This document shows, piece by piece, positions 51,882 through 60,833 of a stretch of 64,000 nucleotides of DNA. Below the pieces are notes generated by a model. That model saw only the letters and a program-made list of their open reading frames with translations, had not been told where the DNA came from and ran no database searches. A program made the position numbers and the translations under genes. Every line of letters begins with the position of its first letter. Position 1 is the first letter of the stretch. Origin of the DNA: Ammoniphilus resinae (GTDB taxonomy: Bacteria; Bacillota; Bacilli; Aneurinibacillales; RAOX-1); the NCBI RefSeq assembly GCF_017873965.1, contig NZ_JAGGKT010000019.1, positions 1 through 64,000 of the forward strand. Reading direction: 5' to 3'.

Positions 51882-51971
51882 TTGATAATAAAATGTTATT
51901 ATGATAATATATACTTAATCTACGGTAATACCCAGGCGCAGGAGCGATGATGGATGACATCGTTCCTGCGC
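51882..51971 (+). ncRNA. Orphan promoter plus strong terminator-like hairpin
   Basis: TTGATA (51882-51887), 17 bases, TAATAT (51905-51910) resembles a sigma-A promoter. A 14-bp stem, GCGCAGGAGCGATG with CATCGTTCCTGCGC (51935-51971), follows, then TTTTGGTTTTT on the plus strand. No plus-strand gene precedes it. This may be a very short RNA or the relic of a lost gene. The rest of the 51604-52041 gap shows nothing clear. Confidence 0.3.
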
Positions 51972-51995
51972 TTTTGGTTTTTCACAATACAAAAA

Positions 51996-52030
51996 AGCCG
52001 CTTGACTATCAAAACGATAGCGAAGCGACT
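51996..52030 (-). terminator. Terminator of the ahpCF operon
   Basis: AGTCGCTT...AAGCGGCT with inner CTATC/GATAG pairing, followed by TTTTTT on the minus strand. Confidence 0.8.
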
Positions 52031-52041
52031 TCATATAAAAA

Positions 52042-53568
52042 CTAGTTTCGAATAAGATAATCGAATGCACCTAATGCGGCAGTCGCACCCGATCCCATGG
52101 AGATAATGATCTGCTTGTATGGACTATTTGTACAATCACCTGCAGCAAACACGCCAGGGATATTGGTCGCACCTTTGCTATCGACCACAATCTCCCCAAT
52201 GCGGGTACGCTCAATCGTGTCGCCTAACCAATCGGTATTTGGGACAAGACCGATCTGTACAAATACTCCCTGTAGTTCAATATGCTTTTCTTCTTCTGTA
52301 TCACGGTCAACATAGGTAATTCCGTTCACTCTGTCGGTACCCGTGATTTCTTTGGTTTGAACGTTCTTGAGTACAGTAACATTTGGCAGACTGTAGAGAC
52401 GCTTTTGCAATACGGCATCGGCTTTAAGCTCCGGCATAAATTCAAGAACGGTGACATGTTTTACAATGCCCGCCAGATCGATCGCTGCCTCAATCCCCGA
52501 ATTTCCGCCGCCAATCACAGCGACGTCTTTTCCAATGAACAAAGGACCATCACAATGTGGACAGTAGGCAACCCCTTTGTTTTTGAATTCTTCCTCACCA
52601 GGCACGCCTACGTTGCGCCAACGCGCACCTGTTGAGAGAATAACAGCCTTGGTCTTAAGAACTGCACCGCTTTCCAGTTCAAGCTCAATGTAATCCTTCT
52701 TTTCCAAACGCTTGGCACGTTGTAACTTCATGACGTCAATGCCGTACTCTTTTACGTGTTCTTCAAGACTCGCTACAAGCTTAGGGCCCTCGGTATGTTT
52801 TACACTGATAAAGTTCTCAATACCCAAGGTATCCAAAACCTGCCCGCCAAAACGCTCTGCCACGATTCCTGTACGAATGCCTTTGCGAGCGGCATAGATG
52901 GCTGCACTCGCACCGGCTGGACCGCCCCCTACGACAAGCACATCGTACGGATCCTTGTTAGCCAGTTCTGAGGCATCCGGAGCTTGCCCCAATTTAGCCA
53001 GTATTTCTTCGATGGTCATCCGGCCACCGGAAAAGAATTCGCCATTTAGGAAAACGGAAGGAACGGCCTGCACGTTTTTACTTTCTGCCTCTTCTTTGTA
53101 CACCGCCCCGTCAATCATGGTATGTGTAATACCAGGATTCAGGATGCTCAACAAGTTCAGTGACTGCACGACTTCGGGACAGTTGTGGCAGCTCAAACTA
53201 ATGTAAGATTCAAAATGGTAGTCGCCGTTGATGCTTTTAATTTGGTCGATCACCTTTTGATCGACCTTAGGTGCTCTACCACTCACCTGCAGCAATGCCA
53301 AAATGAACGAACTGAATTCATGCCCCATTGGAATCCCAGCAAAAATCACGCCCGTCTCTTCGCCTAGACGATTCACACTAAAGCTCGGCGTTCTAGACAA
53401 GCTTGTTTTCTCTAGGGTTATTTTGGGTGACATACTGGATACTTCATCCAATAGATCCAGCATCTCTTTCGATAGATCATCTGAACCGGCACTGACTTTG
53501 AGCACCACATCGCCTTCCATCAGCGCAAGGTATTGGTTTAATTGTGACTTAATCTCTGCATCTAGCAT
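52042..53568 (-). CDS. ahpF: Alkyl hydroperoxide reductase flavoprotein AhpF
   Basis: 508 residues. An N-terminal double-thioredoxin-fold domain carries SLSCHNCPEVV (redox CxxC near residue 128). A thioredoxin-reductase-like core follows, with FAD site VVGGGPAGASAAIYAARKG, disulfide CPHCDGPLF (about 336) and NAD(P) site VAVIGGGNSGIEAA. The C-terminal FAAGDCTNSPYKQIII closes the FAD domain. It passes electrons from NADH to AhpC. It follows ahpC by 12 bases in one operon. Confidence 0.96.
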   Translation of the reverse strand: MLDAEIKSQLNQYLALMEGDVVLKVSAGSDDLSKEMLDLLDEVSSMSPKITLEKTSLSRTPSFSVNRLGEETGVIFAGIPMGHEFSSFILALLQVSGRAPKVDQKVIDQIKSINGDYHFESYISLSCHNCPEVVQSLNLLSILNPGITHTMIDGAVYKEEAESKNVQAVPSVFLNGEFFSGGRMTIEEILAKLGQAPDASELANKDPYDVLVVGGGPAGASAAIYAARKGIRTGIVAERFGGQVLDTLGIENFISVKHTEGPKLVASLEEHVKEYGIDVMKLQRAKRLEKKDYIELELESGAVLKTKAVILSTGARWRNVGVPGEEEFKNKGVAYCPHCDGPLFIGKDVAVIGGGNSGIEAAIDLAGIVKHVTVLEFMPELKADAVLQKRLYSLPNVTVLKNVQTKEITGTDRVNGITYVDRDTEEEKHIELQGVFVQIGLVPNTDWLGDTIERTRIGEIVVDSKGATNIPGVFAAGDCTNSPYKQIIISMGSGATAALGAFDYLIRN

Positions 53569-53580
53569 CGATCGTGCTCC

Positions 53581-54144
53581 TTAAATCTTTCCTACAAGAT
53601 CAATGCTTGGCTTAAGCGTTGCAGAACCTTCCTGCCATTTAGCCGGGCAAACCTCACCTGGATTGTTACGAACATATTGGGCTGCCTTGATCTTGTTCAC
53701 AAGGATACTTGCATCGCGGCCAATGCCACCCGCATTAATTTCAAGCGCCTGAATGACACCATCTGGATCAATGATAAACGTACCACGATCCGCCACACCA
53801 TCTTCTTCAATCAGCACATCAAAGTTACGGGAAATGGTATGGGAAGGATCCCCAATCATCGTATAAGTAATTTTGCCAATGGTTTCGGAACTATCATGCC
53901 ACGCCTTATGGGTGAAATGGGTATCTGTTGAAACAGAATACACTTCAACGCCAAGTCCCTTCAGGGTCTCGTAATTGTTTTGCAAATCCTCAAGCTCGGT
54001 TGGACATACGAAAGTAAAGTCTGCTGGATAAAAGCAAACAACACTCCACTTTCCTTTCAAATCAGCTTCCGTAACTTGAACAAATTCTCCATTACGATAA
54101 GCTTGTGCTTTAAACGGTTTTACTTCAGTTCCAATAAGAGACAT
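53581..54144 (-). CDS. ahpC: Alkyl hydroperoxide reductase peroxiredoxin AhpC
   Basis: 187 residues, typical 2-Cys peroxiredoxin. The peroxidatic Cys is in [13 protein letters not shown] (about residue 47) and the resolving Cys in [12 protein letters not shown] (about 165). It reduces H2O2 and organic peroxides and forms decamers. GGAGGAAG precedes the ATG. A PerR-like box lies about 70-85 bases upstream. Confidence 0.97.
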   Translation of the reverse strand: MSLIGTEVKPFKAQAYRNGEFVQVTEADLKGKWSVVCFYPADFTFVCPTELEDLQNNYETLKGLGVEVYSVSTDTHFTHKAWHDSSETIGKITYTMIGDPSHTISRNFDVLIEEDGVADRGTFIIDPDGVIQALEINAGGIGRDASILVNKIKAAQYVRNNPGEVCPAKWQEGSATLKPSIDLVGKI

Positions 54145-54213
54145 ATTCCACTTCCTCCTTCATGATTAAAATAACTTATAGCTATCAATACCTTATATAT
54201 AATTATTACAACT

Positions 54214-54228
54214 TAATTATAATTATCA
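54214..54228 (-). promoter_or_regulatory. Putative PerR box upstream of ahpC
   Basis: The 15-base minus-strand sequence TGATAATTATAATTA matches 12 of 15 positions of the Bacillus PerR consensus TTATAATTATTATAA. It lies in an AT-rich promoter region before ahpC, a classic PerR target. Confidence 0.6.
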
Positions 54229-54266
54229 CTTAGTAATCAATATTTTGTCAAACTAATAGAGAACCC

Positions 54267-54773
54267 TTATCCTACTAGAGCACTTTTAGCCGCATCGATC
54301 GCCGCTTCATAGTTTGGATGATTGGTTGCTTCCGGTACATATTCAACATATGTCACTTGATCATTCTTATCGACAACAAAGACGGCACGCGTTAATAAAC
54401 GAAGTTCCTTAATCGCTACCCCATAAGCTTCTCCGAACGAAAGCTCACGATGATCGGATAAGGTTTGAACCCTTTCAATTCCAGCAGCCCCACACCAACG
54501 TTTTTGCGCAAAAGGCAGATCCACACTTACAGTTAGAATCGTTACGCCTTCCAGGTTTGCCGCTTCTTCATTAAATCTGCGGGTTTGCTGGTCGCACACT
54601 CCGGTATCTAGAGATGGGACAACACTAATAACACGAACTGTTCCTTTAGAATCTTCAAGCGTAACTGGGGATAAATCATTTGCTAAAACCGTAAAATTAG
54701 GGGCTTTATCCCCCACTTTCACTTCATTTCCTAAAAGCGTAATCGAATTTCCTTTAAAAGTAACCTTTGCCAT
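54267..54773 (-). CDS. tpx: Thiol peroxidase Tpx
   Basis: 168 residues. Atypical 2-Cys peroxiredoxin: peroxidatic Cys in [19 protein letters not shown] (about residue 59) and resolving Cys in [13 protein letters not shown] (about 93). It reduces lipid and alkyl peroxides with thioredoxin. The usual N-terminal start ([25 protein letters not shown]) is intact. It lies next to ahpC on the same strand but 120 bases upstream, with no terminator seen between, so some read-through is possible. Confidence 0.96.
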   Translation of the reverse strand: MAKVTFKGNSITLLGNEVKVGDKAPNFTVLANDLSPVTLEDSKGTVRVISVVPSLDTGVCDQQTRRFNEEAANLEGVTILTVSVDLPFAQKRWCGAAGIERVQTLSDHRELSFGEAYGVAIKELRLLTRAVFVVDKNDQVTYVEYVPEATNHPNYEAAIDAAKSALVG

Positions 54774-54908
54774 TGAGAATCCTCCTCAGATAATCATTTA
54801 ACATCACATTCACCCATATTATTACATTATAATAAAAACTTATCAATATAATTATAAAAAGTTATTACAGTAATAATGGTGAATAGTATATGGCGTAGGA
54901 GGTGTGGG

Positions 54909-55106
54909 ATGGAAAAGGTTTATTGCTATACTTGCAGGCAATCCCAGAACGTTGAGAGAGACGATCCTCGCTCCGATTGGGATGATTATGGATGGGTGGA
55001 GATCACTGATTTAATTTGCTGCAAATGTAAATCGCGGTCTAGACTAGTTAAACGGTTTCTGGACAAAGACATAAAGATTTGGGAAGACCGTTCAAAAAAA
55101 TCCTAA
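54909..55106 (+). CDS. Small CxxC-pair protein, 65 aa
   Basis: Starts at the ATG at 54909, preceded by AGGAGGTG; an upstream GTG at 54876 lacks a site. CYTCR near residue 6 and CCKCKSRSR near residue 38 form two CxxC pairs, suggesting one structural zinc. The rest is acidic then basic. Family not recognised. Confidence 0.65.
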   Translation: MEKVYCYTCRQSQNVERDDPRSDWDDYGWVEITDLICCKCKSRSRLVKRFLDKDIKIWEDRSKKS

Positions 55107-55258
55107 CATATCCTAAACGGAATTTATCAGGCTCATTCCCAATATCTGTCTCTCCTCAATGCAGATACTCTTCTCCCCAATCAATAACTACAATACCTAT
55201 TCATTTAATGTTATAATTTAAACAATTCAAAAATTTATAAAGTGAGGCTGATATTCAT

Positions 55259-55684
55259 ATGGAAACAGAAGATAAAGTAACGATCACTGTAGAAACCACG
55301 ATTCAAGCACCCGTTGAAAAAGTCTGGGCATGTTGGACAGAACCACAGCATATTACGAAATGGACATTTGCTTCTGATGACTGGCATGCCCCACATGCCG
55401 AGAATGATTTAAAAGTTGGCGGAAGTTTTGTTACTAGAATGGAAGCAAAGGATGGAAGTTTTGGATTTGATTTTGGTGGGGTTTATGATGAAGTTCTCAT
55501 CCACGAATTGCTTTCCTATAGGATGGATGATGGACGAAAAGTGACGATCACGTTTATGAATCAAGAAAATGGAACGAAAGTTATTGAAGCGTTTGAGGCA
55601 GAAACCACACATTCCATTGAGATGCAAAAAGCAGGCTGGCAGGCGATTCTAGACAATTTTAAAAAATATGTTGAAACTCTCTAA
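55259..55684 (+). CDS. SRPBCC/AHSA1-like protein
   Basis: 141 residues. TTIQAPVEKVWACWTEPQHITKWTFASDDWH at the start, GGSFVTRMEAKDG in the middle and SIEMQKAGWQAILDNFKKYVETL at the end are typical of the START/Bet v1-like AHSA1 (YndB-type) fold. It presumably binds a hydrophobic ligand. GAGG lies upstream of the ATG. No operon partner. Confidence 0.88.
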   Translation: METEDKVTITVETTIQAPVEKVWACWTEPQHITKWTFASDDWHAPHAENDLKVGGSFVTRMEAKDGSFGFDFGGVYDEVLIHELLSYRMDDGRKVTITFMNQENGTKVIEAFEAETTHSIEMQKAGWQAILDNFKKYVETL

Positions 55685-55696
55685 AATGATATGAAA

Positions 55697-55721
55697 AAGG
55701 GGCAGAAAAAAACTGCTCCTT
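55697..55721 (+). terminator. Terminator of the SRPBCC gene
   Basis: AAGGGGCAG-A7-CTGCTCCTT, then TCTTT, about 12 bases past the stop. Confidence 0.75.
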
Positions 55722-55793
55722 CTTTGCGTTGTTATAAAATCCCCTCTTTCCACTCATTTAGGTTATAATAATGACAAAAAAAGGAGAATCGAC

Positions 55794-56153
55794 GTGCAGT
55801 CTATTCGTAAAGAAGACGTTCAGCAGGCATTGGATCGCCTTAGCAATCAGCAAGTCTATGTGCATCTGGAGTCCAATCAAGGAGCATATACCCAAGGTGC
55901 TTATCCTTCGGCAAACAAAGGCCCCTTTCACCATACGGGTGTATTCATCCGCAACGCAGGTATTCGGTATTCACATGGAAAAATCACGGGTGATGGCCCT
56001 TTTCGGATTGGTCTAAAAATGGAATTCGGGTGGGTGTACGCGGAAGGTCTCACGGATTGGGAACAAGATGACCAAGGAAGGATACTCTTCGTCGGGTATG
56101 ATCTCGAGGGACGGTTGGCAGTCGCCTTGGATTTAAGCCAACAGCCTTTATAA
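55794..56153 (+). CDS. yojF: YojF family protein
   Basis: 119 residues from a GTG with AGGAGAATC upstream. VYVHLESNQGAYTQGAYPSA, GVFIRNAGIRYSHGKITGDGPFRIGLKMEFGWVYAEGLT and FVGYDLEGRLAVALDLS match YojF (DUF1806), which in Bacillus always stands before the bacillithiol deacetylase gene. Its own role is not established. The 24-base gap to bshB2 supports an operon. Confidence 0.9.
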   Translation: MQSIRKEDVQQALDRLSNQQVYVHLESNQGAYTQGAYPSANKGPFHHTGVFIRNAGIRYSHGKITGDGPFRIGLKMEFGWVYAEGLTDWEQDDQGRILFVGYDLEGRLAVALDLSQQPL

Positions 56154-56177
56154 CTTACACTGAAAGGATGGTTACCT

Positions 56178-56843
56178 ATGGAAAAACATGTACTTCTTGT
56201 ATTTCCACACCCGGATGACGAAGTCTTCGCTTCCGGGTCGGCGATTCAGTGGTCGCAACAAGGAACTCCAGTCACCTATGTATGTGCCACATTGGGCGAA
56301 ATGGGAAGAAATATGGGGGTCCCCGCTTACGCAAATCGGGAAACCCTGCCGCAGGTCCGCCAACAGGAGTTAATGGAGGCATGTCGCCAGATTGGCATTG
56401 ATGATCTTCGCCTGTTGGGGCTGCGGGACAAAACCTTGGAATTTGAAGACCTGGATGCGCTTGCTGACCGGCTGCTGGCCATCATACAAGAAATCAACCC
56501 ATCGTTGATTATCACCTTCTATCCAGGATACAGTGTACATCCTGACCATAATACCTGTGGAGAAATAGTGGTTCGGGCCGTTCAGAAAATCCCGGTAGAA
56601 GGGCGCCCGCCTGTCTATTGCAGAGCTCTTGTCAAAAATGCAGAACAAGTACTAGGAAAGCCGGACATCACTTGGGACGTGAGTGAGGTTCTGGAGCAAA
56701 AAATTGAAGCTTTGAAAGCACATCGCACACAAGTGATCGGAACGAAAAATGGACTGGGGGAAAGACTTAGCAAACAAGACACCGAGTCGATGAACTGGTT
56801 CCGTTTTGAACATTTTTGGATCTATAAAGAGGCTATCGAGTAA
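56178..56843 (+). CDS. bshB2: Bacillithiol biosynthesis deacetylase BshB2
   Basis: 221 residues. LmbE-like zinc deacetylase: VFPHPDDEVFASG gives His-Pro-Asp-Asp ligands near residue 10, ATLGEMGRNMG follows, and PGYSVHPDHNTCGE carries the later His. It removes acetate from GlcNAc-malate to give GlcN-malate in bacillithiol synthesis. The yojF-bshB2 order is diagnostic. It suggests the cell makes bacillithiol, consistent with the nearby peroxide-defence genes. Confidence 0.93.
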   Translation: MEKHVLLVFPHPDDEVFASGSAIQWSQQGTPVTYVCATLGEMGRNMGVPAYANRETLPQVRQQELMEACRQIGIDDLRLLGLRDKTLEFEDLDALADRLLAIIQEINPSLIITFYPGYSVHPDHNTCGEIVVRAVQKIPVEGRPPVYCRALVKNAEQVLGKPDITWDVSEVLEQKIEALKAHRTQVIGTKNGLGERLSKQDTESMNWFRFEHFWIYKEAIE

Positions 56844-56859
56844 TCTTCGATAGCCTCTT
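56827..56859 (+). terminator. Terminator of the yojF-bshB2 operon
   Basis: AAGAGGCTATCGA pairs with TCGATAGCCTCTT, followed by ATTTTTC; the stem includes the last codons of bshB2. Confidence 0.85.
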
Positions 56860-56951
56860 ATTTTTCTTTTACAGTATAAAAAAGGAACCCCTGTTAAAAA
56901 TTAATAAAGCATTCATTGGCAAGGAGATCAATACAAGGAGGGGAACGATGA

Positions 56952-58433
56952 TTGGCTGAAAAAATCAAAAAGCGCTTCGGCAATAGAAATAAATCGGAAA
57001 CTCAATTACATAAAGACGATATTACCATTGTGGACACAAATGTTGCGAGAAAAGCAGTTATCGCTACTGCCCTTGGAAATGCCATGGAATGGTTTGATTT
57101 TGGGATCTACTCCTATTTGGCCGTGACCATTGGGATGGTTTTTTTTCCTGCTTTGAGTGGTCCTACTCAATTAGTTTATACGTTTGCCACTTTTTCCGTG
57201 GCTTTTCTAGTCCGCCCTCTGGGTGGTTTGTTTTTTGGCATGCTAGGTGATCGTCTAGGGCGAAAAAAGATACTGTCGATTACGTTGGTCATCATGGCTC
57301 TCTCTACCCTAAGCATTGGCTTAATTCCTAGTTATGCTTCCATTGGTATAACGGCTCCTATTTTATTGCTCGTTGCGCGGATGGTTCAAGGTTTTTCCAC
57401 GGGTGGGGAATACTCTGGAGCAATGACGTTCATCGCGGAATCAACACCGGATAAAAAGCGTGGATTTATGTCAAGCGGGTTGGAAGTCGGGACGCTAGTA
57501 GGGTTTATTGCCGGGTCTGGACTCGTCACGTTGCTTACTTTTATGCTTGGGCCGGAAAAAATGCTCGCATGGGGGTGGAGAATCCCCTTTTTCATCGCTG
57601 CCCCGATTGGTCTGATTGGTCTGTACTTGCGCAACCATTTGGAGGAAACCCCAGCTTTTAAAGCAATGGAAGAGCAGGAGAAAAAGAATAAAAGTCAACA
57701 AAGAACGATCAAAACCATCCTGTTTTACCATTGGCCGCAAATCCTCAAAGGGTTAATTATTGTTTTCTTCTATAATGTAGTGGACTACATGGTGTTATCG
57801 TATATGCCCTCCCATTTAAATGCGGTATTGGGATATGGAGAAACAAAAGGACTGTTATTGATCTTAATTGTTATGTTGATCATGATCCCCATTGTTTTAA
57901 CCATCGGTTATTTCAGTGATCGAATTGGTAAAAAACCACTGATTATAGGTGGTTTGGTTGGATTAATCCTCCTATCCATCCCATCGTTTAAGCTGATTGG
58001 AAGTGGATCCAATCTTCAGGTCTTCTTTGGGCTGATGATCTTATCCGTGTTGTTAGCGGCCTTTTTAGGAACGATGCCGTCTCTTTTGCCTTCCTTATTC
58101 TTTACGGAGGTCAGGTATGGGGCACTGGCTATCACCTATAATATATCTGCTTCATTATTTGGCGGAACAACCCCATTGATCATGGCTTGGATGATAAAAG
58201 TGACAGAAAACCGCATGGTGCCTGCTTATTATTTAATGGCTACTTGTCTGATCGGGGTTGTAGCCATGTCTTTTGTCAAGGAAACCTCGGGTAGAGCGTT
58301 GCGAGGGTCCGCGCCGGCAGTAGAGGAAAAACATGAAATAGCGGACATTCTCGATGAACCTAAGGAAGCCCTGTGGTGGAAAGAAGAAAAAGCAAAGCTA
58401 GATGAAAGGGTAGACGAAGACAAACAGGAATAA
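56952..58433 (+). CDS. MFS transporter of the metabolite:H+ symporter group (ProP-like)
   Basis: 493 residues from a TTG after AAGGAGGGG. Twelve helices. MHS signatures include AMEWFDFGIYSYLAV, FLVRPLGGLFFGMLGDRLGRKKIL, RMVQGFSTGGEYSGAMTFIAES and PSLLPSLFFTEVRYGALAITYN. The group imports proline/betaine, citrate, shikimate or similar acids with protons. A charged C-terminal tail of about 45 residues (helical, Glu/Lys-rich) recalls the coiled-coil end of osmosensing ProP. Substrate unproven. Confidence 0.9.
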   Translation: MAEKIKKRFGNRNKSETQLHKDDITIVDTNVARKAVIATALGNAMEWFDFGIYSYLAVTIGMVFFPALSGPTQLVYTFATFSVAFLVRPLGGLFFGMLGDRLGRKKILSITLVIMALSTLSIGLIPSYASIGITAPILLLVARMVQGFSTGGEYSGAMTFIAESTPDKKRGFMSSGLEVGTLVGFIAGSGLVTLLTFMLGPEKMLAWGWRIPFFIAAPIGLIGLYLRNHLEETPAFKAMEEQEKKNKSQQRTIKTILFYHWPQILKGLIIVFFYNVVDYMVLSYMPSHLNAVLGYGETKGLLLILIVMLIMIPIVLTIGYFSDRIGKKPLIIGGLVGLILLSIPSFKLIGSGSNLQVFFGLMILSVLLAAFLGTMPSLLPSLFFTEVRYGALAITYNISASLFGGTTPLIMAWMIKVTENRMVPAYYLMATCLIGVVAMSFVKETSGRALRGSAPAVEEKHEIADILDEPKEALWWKEEKAKLDERVDEDKQE

Positions 58434-58446
58434 TCACCTAGGTAAG

Positions 58447-58474
58447 AACAAAGCCGGTCTCAGACCGGCTTTGT
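58447..58474 (+). terminator. Terminator of the MHS transporter gene
   Basis: AACAAAGCCGGTCT pairs with AGACCGGCTTTGTT. The T-run is short but the stem is very stable. Confidence 0.75.
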
Positions 58475-58526
58475 TGATCCCACTGCTATCCCCTGCACGA
58501 AGCTACTTCGCCATTAGAGATCCCTA

Positions 58527-59564
58527 TTACTTTTCAAATCCCTCTAATACAATCTTTCCGATCATGCTCCCCGTCATGCTTTTTTCAAAAGCCTTTTGGA
58601 CGTTAGCCGCATTGATCGGTTTGATACACTCTGTTAACGTGGGGCTCAATTTCCCCTCATCGACCCAATCCGCTGCTTGATTGAGAATTCTGTGCTGCTC
58701 GATCATATCCTCGGTTTGATACACAAAGCGTGTGTACATTAATTCATAGCCAATCGTGATGCTTTTGGCAAAAATCCTGCGATCGAACGGCCTCTCAAAA
58801 GGAAGGATGGTTCCAATTTTCCCCTGTGGCGCAATCATATCCGCGATTTGATCCATATGATCATCTGGATTCGTCAAAACAAAGATATACGGCACACTCT
58901 CCAAGCCAAGCTCTTTTAACTGGGGTCCAAACGGTTTGTGATGGTCGATTGTGTACTCTGATCCATGATCTTTTGTCCATTGGATCGTTTCCCCGCGCGA
59001 TGCGGTTCCAATCACCGTCAGACCGGCCAGCTTGGCGATTTGTGTAGCAACAGAGCCTACGCCCCCTGCTGCTCCAATAATGAGAATGCTTTTCCCCTCG
59101 TTGTCTGCTGGATTCTTGGAGATCCCCATCCGATCGAAAAGCGCTTCCCACGCCGTAATCGTCGTCAACGGCAGCGCGGCTGCCTGGGCAAAATCGATGC
59201 TCTTCGGTTTTTTTCCGACGATCCGCTCGTCCACCAAGTGAAATTCACTGTGACCGCCTGGTCGGATATTTGTTCCTGCATAGAAAACTTCATCGCCTGG
59301 CTTAAATAACGTACACTCCTCCCCGACTTCGGCCACCACCCCAGCGACATCCCGTCCCACCAACGTGAGCGATGAATCGTTGGCATTCTTGCCGAGATAC
59401 GATTTCCAGTCCGTTGGATTCACCGATACCGCCCGGACCTCCACCAGCAGATCCTTGCCCTGCGGTTTCGGGATTTCGATTTCGATATCAACGATAGGTG
59501 CAGGTTTTGTTTTGGATTTTGGTTGATAGAATCCTACTGCTTTCATCATTTTGGTTTCGGACAT
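58527..59564 (-). CDS. Zinc-type alcohol dehydrogenase-like quinone oxidoreductase
   Basis: 345 residues of the MDR superfamily. GroES-like domain (VSVNPTDWKSYLGK; GRDVAGVVAEVGEECTLFKPGDEVFYAG) and Rossmann domain (SILIIGAAGGVGSVATQIAKL) are present. The structural-zinc Cys cluster and catalytic Cys are absent, so it is of the zinc-free ZADH/QOR type. It likely reduces quinones or enones with NADPH. Single gene. Confidence 0.9.
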   Translation of the reverse strand: MSETKMMKAVGFYQPKSKTKPAPIVDIEIEIPKPQGKDLLVEVRAVSVNPTDWKSYLGKNANDSSLTLVGRDVAGVVAEVGEECTLFKPGDEVFYAGTNIRPGGHSEFHLVDERIVGKKPKSIDFAQAAALPLTTITAWEALFDRMGISKNPADNEGKSILIIGAAGGVGSVATQIAKLAGLTVIGTASRGETIQWTKDHGSEYTIDHHKPFGPQLKELGLESVPYIFVLTNPDDHMDQIADMIAPQGKIGTILPFERPFDRRIFAKSITIGYELMYTRFVYQTEDMIEQHRILNQAADWVDEGKLSPTLTECIKPINAANVQKAFEKSMTGSMIGKIVLEGFEK

Positions 59565-59678
59565 TAGCTTAATTCCCTCTCTTTCATAAAATAGTTTATC
59601 CTATAGATAGTATTCGAACCCTTTTTGGAATATCCTCCCATTCTTCGATCCTATCCTTCCAGGAAAGGGGCGCTCAAA

Positions 59679-59868
59679 AATAAGCGGAGGATTTCCGCTT
59701 ATTTTTTAAAAAAATTATAAGTAGAACAAAATAAGCGGTGAAATTCCGTCTATTTTCTAAAACAGGAGCATGAAAACGCTAACATTTACAAATTAAGCGG
59801 AATTTTTCCGCTTATATGGCCTCATTTATCTGCTTTTTTAAAAATAAGGGGAGAATCTCCCCTTATTG
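59679..59868. repeat. ATAAGCGG palindrome array, intact
   Basis: Four palindromic units start at 59679, 59730, 59792 and 59843 (spacings 51, 62, 51). Each is a short hairpin such as AATAAGCGGAGGATTTCCGC with flanking TTATTTT; the last has GGGG/CCCC instead. It fills the gap 59565-59872 between two minus-strand genes, and the last unit may end nearby transcripts. Same layout as the IS-split array at 12678. Confidence 0.85.
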
Positions 59869-59872
59869 AAAA

Positions 59873-60721
59873 CTATGAAGTATGAATGGAAATGGCCTGA
59901 ATCATCGTATCCCAATCATTGAAGTGTATTTCGTGTCCGGCCCCTTCCAGTGTCAACAAAGTGGCATTTGGAATTTCTTCAACTAAAGCTAAAGCATGCT
60001 CATAGGGAAGCATAGGATCTTCCGTTCCATGGATAACAAGTGTTGGAACTCGAATCCCCTTCATCTTTCCTTCATACCAATCATCCCCTTTAAGAAAGGC
60101 ATGATTGAACATGCTGAGGAGGTTATTGGCACGTTTCACTTCTGTAGTCACATGCTTATGAACTCGCTTTTCATCAAATACACGCTTTGAACCTGAAAGC
60201 AGGCCGGATCCGTCGACCAGATATGGAACAACAACGGCTTCATCTGACCAATCCATTGTAGCTCCTTTCGTATGATAGGCTGGAATTTTCTCATCCATCG
60301 GAGGCAAATCTCGATTGTTATCATCCCCTCCAAAAAGACTGGTGGCGATCAACGTTAAAGTCAAAACTCTTTGCGGATGCCTGATGGCGATTATTTGCGC
60401 GATCATCCCGCCAAGGGACATGCCAGTAATGTGTGCCCGCTCAATTCCGTATGCATCAAGCACACCCACCGCATCATTGGCCATGTCTTGCACCGTATAA
60501 TTTGAACTTCCCGGTGGATAGGTCACAGAACGCCCCACATCCCGGTTATCAAAGCGAATCACAAATCGCCCCGTGTCTGCTAATCGTTGGCAGAATTCCT
60601 CATCCCAATAAACCATCGAGCACATCGCACCCATAATCAGCAACACCGCGGGATGGGTGGGATCCCCAAAACTTTCTGTACATATATCAACACCGTTTAT
60701 TTTATATACCTTTTCATTCAT
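59873..60721 (-). CDS. Alpha/beta hydrolase
   Basis: 282 residues. VLLIMGAMCSMVYWDEEFCQRL, RFDNRDVGRSVTYPPG, nucleophile elbow TGMSLGGM (about residue 102), Asp in HGTEDPMLPY and His in GAGHEIHF make a full triad. The NRDxGRS pattern resembles the tetracenomycin/aclacinomycin methylesterase-like group. Substrate unknown. It ends within the repeat array region. Confidence 0.85.
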   Translation of the reverse strand: MNEKVYKINGVDICTESFGDPTHPAVLLIMGAMCSMVYWDEEFCQRLADTGRFVIRFDNRDVGRSVTYPPGSSNYTVQDMANDAVGVLDAYGIERAHITGMSLGGMIAQIIAIRHPQRVLTLTLIATSLFGGDDNNRDLPPMDEKIPAYHTKGATMDWSDEAVVVPYLVDGSGLLSGSKRVFDEKRVHKHVTTEVKRANNLLSMFNHAFLKGDDWYEGKMKGIRVPTLVIHGTEDPMLPYEHALALVEEIPNATLLTLEGAGHEIHFNDWDTMIQAISIHTS

Positions 60722-60833
60722 GATGATCTCCTCTTTTCATTTGAATACTCCATTAAAAAAGGCACACCCAAATAAACCCACACACTTTTCAAAAACAAAA
60801 AATGGATGAGCCTAAATGATCTATTACCTCAAA

